Shown one piece after another: positions 6,469-7,802 of a stretch of 7,802 nt of DNA. The notes beneath the pieces are model-generated. The model saw only the letters and a list, made by a program, of their open reading frames with translations. It was not told the origin of the DNA and did not search any database. Made by a program: the position numbers and the translations under genes. How positions within the stretch are numbered: position 1 is the stretch's first letter; the number at the start of each line of letters is the position of its first letter. Origin of the DNA: Bacteroidales bacterium (GTDB lineage: Bacteria; Bacteroidota; Bacteroidia; Bacteroidales; UBA1402); NCBI GenBank assembly GCA_012511135.1, contig JAAZGQ010000228.1:1-7802 (forward strand). The letters run 5' to 3'.

Positions 6469-6732
6469 TTAATGCATTTCTTCTTCGTGAAACAAGGTGG
6501 GATAATCCTCGTTGAATCTTTTAAGGATGCTTGGCATCAAAGTGCTGCGAATCAAATGCGAACGGTTGGAGATATTGTATTTTTTGCAATACGAAAGCAA
6601 GGCATTGTGTTCTGCTTCGTTAAGTGCAAATACGACTCGTTTATTTCTTGGTCTGGGGGCTGATTTAAGCAGGATTTTTTTCTTGCCGGTTTTTTTCTTT
6701 CCTTTTTTGGAGGAACCCTTAGTTGTTTTCAT
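6469..6732 (-). CDS. Small lysine-rich ribbon-helix-helix-like protein, function unknown
   Basis: An 87-residue protein of two parts. Residues 1-32 are an extremely basic tail, with 12 Lys and 3 Arg and no acidic residue (for example KKGKKKTGKKK at 9-19). Residues 32-80 have the look of a ribbon-helix-helix fold: a short strand RVVFAL, a first helix NEAEHNALLSYCKKY, a turn NISNRS, and a second helix SHLIRSTLMPSILKRF. It ends with EDYPTLF and an acidic EEE. This resembles CopG/Arc-like DNA-binding subunits, but no family name can be given safely. I recall similar short proteins ending in DYPTLF in other Bacteroidetes, so it is probably conserved. Its stop touches the tadA start, so the two are probably expressed together. 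The ATG at 6732 is the first in frame. A DNA- or RNA-binding role is inference from charge and predicted fold. Confidence 0.78.
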   Translation of the reverse strand: MKTTKGSSKKGKKKTGKKKILLKSAPRPRNKRVVFALNEAEHNALLSYCKKYNISNRSHLIRSTLMPSILKRFNEDYPTLFHEEEMH

Positions 6733-6788
6733 GAGTGAAGGCAGACAAGGTTTTGGATTTCAAACGCTAAATAACACTTTTTATTTGT
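6733..6788 (-). other. 56-bp gap between pssA and the small basic protein gene
   Basis: This A/T-rich gap is the longest without a gene in the window. On the - strand it contains TAGCGTTTG, one base too long for the TAnnTTTG box, and the nearest upstream TTTG is about 25 bp away instead of 19-21. No hairpin followed by a U-tract is visible. It may hold a weak promoter for the downstream tadA-yraN-birA group, but the sequence does not settle this. Confidence 0.3.
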
Positions 6789-7493
6789 TTATTGCAAATG
6801 CTGGTCTGCTTTTGTGAAAAGAGAAAGCAGAATATACCAAAGAATGCACAGGGCAATGGCTTGCCAGCCTAAAAACAATATTAACAACAGACAACCTGCC
6901 AGAAAGAAATACCTGAGGCGATTTCCTTTTAAAGAAAGACGAGAAAACTTAAGAGAAAACATAGGAATAGGGGATACCAGTAACCAGGAAAAAAACAAGA
7001 CAAACACTGGCAGTAAAAGCGATGTTCTTTGAAGATCGAACTCCTGCAAGGCGGCAAGCCCAAAAGCCCAAAAAAGCGCGTTGGCCGGTGTGGGCAGGCC
7101 AATAAAACCATGTGTTTGCCTTTCGTCTATATTAAATTTGGCCAGCCTCAGGGCCGAAAACAAGGGAATTAAAAAAGCCGAGTAAGCCAGAATATTCAGG
7201 CTGTTATCGTTCAATATTCCAGGAGAAAGATCGCGGTAAAAATTAAAAACAATCATGGCCGGTGCCAATCCAAAACTAATGACGTCGGCCAGAGAGTCGA
7301 GCTCTTTACCCAAAGGAGAATAAGCTTTGAACAAGCGGGCGGCAAAACCGTCCAGAAAATCAAAAGCTGCGGCCAGGGCTACGAGAGCTGCTGCAATCAG
7401 ATAGGCTTTTTCGAAGGCAAAAACTATAGACAAGCAACCGGCCAGTACGTTTAGTAGTGTTATACCATTGGGTATATGTTTATACAGCTTCAT
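6789..7493 (-). CDS. pssA: CDP-diacylglycerol--serine O-phosphatidyltransferase
   Basis: An integral membrane enzyme that transfers phosphatidyl from CDP-diacylglycerol to L-serine, giving phosphatidylserine. With the ATG at 7493 it has 234 residues (MKLYKHIPNGITLLNVLAGC), a normal start for this enzyme class. The CDP-alcohol phosphatidyltransferase signature is complete: D45, D48-G49, A52-R53, then eight residues to G62, D66 and D70. Hydrophobic stretches suggest about six or more membrane segments, roughly at 11-27, 30-46, 72-86, 100-116, 136-148, 158-176 and 195-225. An in-frame TTG at 7520 would add nine residues and lie deeper within psd; the ATG is preferred. The gene overlaps the 3' end of psd by 14 bp, so the product PS is made beside its own decarboxylase gene. 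A 56-bp gap separates it from the next gene. Confidence 0.95.
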   Translation of the reverse strand: MKLYKHIPNGITLLNVLAGCLSIVFAFEKAYLIAAALVALAAAFDFLDGFAARLFKAYSPLGKELDSLADVISFGLAPAMIVFNFYRDLSPGILNDNSLNILAYSAFLIPLFSALRLAKFNIDERQTHGFIGLPTPANALFWAFGLAALQEFDLQRTSLLLPVFVLFFSWLLVSPIPMFSLKFSRLSLKGNRLRYFFLAGCLLLILFLGWQAIALCILWYILLSLFTKADQHLQ

Positions 7494-7802
7494 TATTTTC
7501 TTTGGATTTAAAGCGGGCAATTACGGTTTTGTTACCCTTGACATGAGTTCCCGGTTCAACCAGCATATCGACCGAATCCAGCGGAAAAAATAAATCGACC
7601 CTGGATCCAAACTTAATAAAACCCAGGTGTTCATTTACCTTACAACGTTTTCCTGTATGTGCGTAGGTTACTATGCGCCGGGCCAGAGCTCCGGCTATTT
7701 GGCGCACCAGTACTGTTTGTTGGTTGTAGGCCGAGCGAATTATTACACTGGAATGTTCGTTTTCGCTGATGGCTTTGTGCAACCAGGCAGCATGATAATT
7801 AC
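7480..7802 (-). CDS. psd: Phosphatidylserine decarboxylase, C-terminal part (5' end outside window)
   Basis: Psd converts phosphatidylserine to phosphatidylethanolamine using a pyruvoyl group formed by self-cleavage. The frame is open to the right edge. The 106 visible residues begin NYHAAWLHKA, include a central VRQIAGALARRIVTYAH block, and contain the cleavage site GFIKFGSRVDLFFP, where the Gly-Ser bond (serine codon at 7603-7605) is cut and the serine becomes the pyruvoyl. A TTG at 7782 is only leucine inside the protein, not a start. The FGSR version of the motif, in place of the LGST of E. coli, is typical of the short PSD-A form found in Bacteroidetes and many others; the total length cannot be checked here. 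The TAA at 7480-7482 lies inside pssA, whose ATG is 14 bp before the end of psd, implying translational coupling of the two successive steps. Confidence 0.95.
   Translation of the reverse strand, partial: NYHAAWLHKAISENEHSSVIIRSAYNQQTVLVRQIAGALARRIVTYAHTGKRCKVNEHLGFIKFGSRVDLFFPLDSVDMLVEPGTHVKGNKTVIARFKSKENNEAV

Noticed and set aside
6733..6788. Promoter ahead of the small basic protein gene (TAGCGTTTG)
   Set aside because: The box has one base too many, and the nearest TTTG is about 25 bp upstream; too weak to call beyond noting the gap.
6512..6817. 101-codon open frame on the + strand opposite the small basic protein
   Set aside because: It is antisense to a better-supported gene, with a composition expected from the complement of Lys-rich codons, and no family resemblance.
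7494..7520. TTG start for pssA nine codons upstream
   Set aside because: The ATG at 7493 fits the family N-terminus (KHIPNGIT early in the protein) and a smaller overlap with psd.
1..7802. Defence system, CRISPR array, mobile element, tRNA or riboswitch
   Set aside because: No repeat arrays, transposase or integrase motifs, tRNA cloverleaf or long structured leader was seen by eye; the content is core housekeeping genes. Covariance-model and repeat searches could not be run.

Overview
This window is an ordinary, densely packed chromosomal segment from a member of the Bacteroidota, most likely an anaerobic or facultatively anaerobic Bacteroidales. The evidence is: a C-terminal piece of the Bacteroidetes-type DUF4954 family, an oxygen-sensitive class I [4Fe-4S] fumarase, starts without Shine-Dalgarno motifs but with A/T-rich leaders, an exact Bacteroidetes-type promoter (TTTG, 20 bp, TAnnTTTG) ahead of pyrH, and the grouping psd-pssA / yraN-birA / pyrH-frr-rsgA. 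Species cannot be told from the sequence.

Layout. Positions 2-2595 (+ strand) hold the 3' end of the DUF4954 gene, then a complete fumarate hydratase gene 32 bp later. Everything from 2599 to the right edge is on the - strand. Read in transcription order (right to left) it is: psd (5' end outside the window), pssA, a small lysine-rich ribbon-helix-helix-like protein, tadA, yraN, birA, then pyrH, frr and rsgA. The two gene sets converge with only 3 bp between the stop codons of the fumarase gene and rsgA. No gene-free stretch exceeds 60 bp. I see no tRNA, rRNA, CRISPR, insertion sequence or prophage.

How the genes fit together. Psd and PssA are consecutive steps of phosphatidylethanolamine synthesis, and their genes overlap by 14 bp. 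BirA biotinylates carboxylases, normally including the one that starts fatty-acid synthesis. TadA, Frr and RsgA act in translation (tRNA wobble editing, ribosome recycling, 30S maturation). PyrH makes UDP for nucleic acids and envelope precursors. The - strand set therefore reads as a growth-linked membrane, translation and nucleotide cluster. Very short gaps from the small basic protein through birA suggest one transcript, while the promoter between birA and pyrH suggests that pyrH-frr-rsgA can be transcribed separately.

I found no convincing new multi-gene system. The points most worth a second look are the pyrH promoter, with an A9 tract in its spacer and a perfect inverted repeat over its -7 box; the uncharacterised basic RHH-like protein fused end-to-start with tadA; and the DUF4954 protein beside the fumarase gene.
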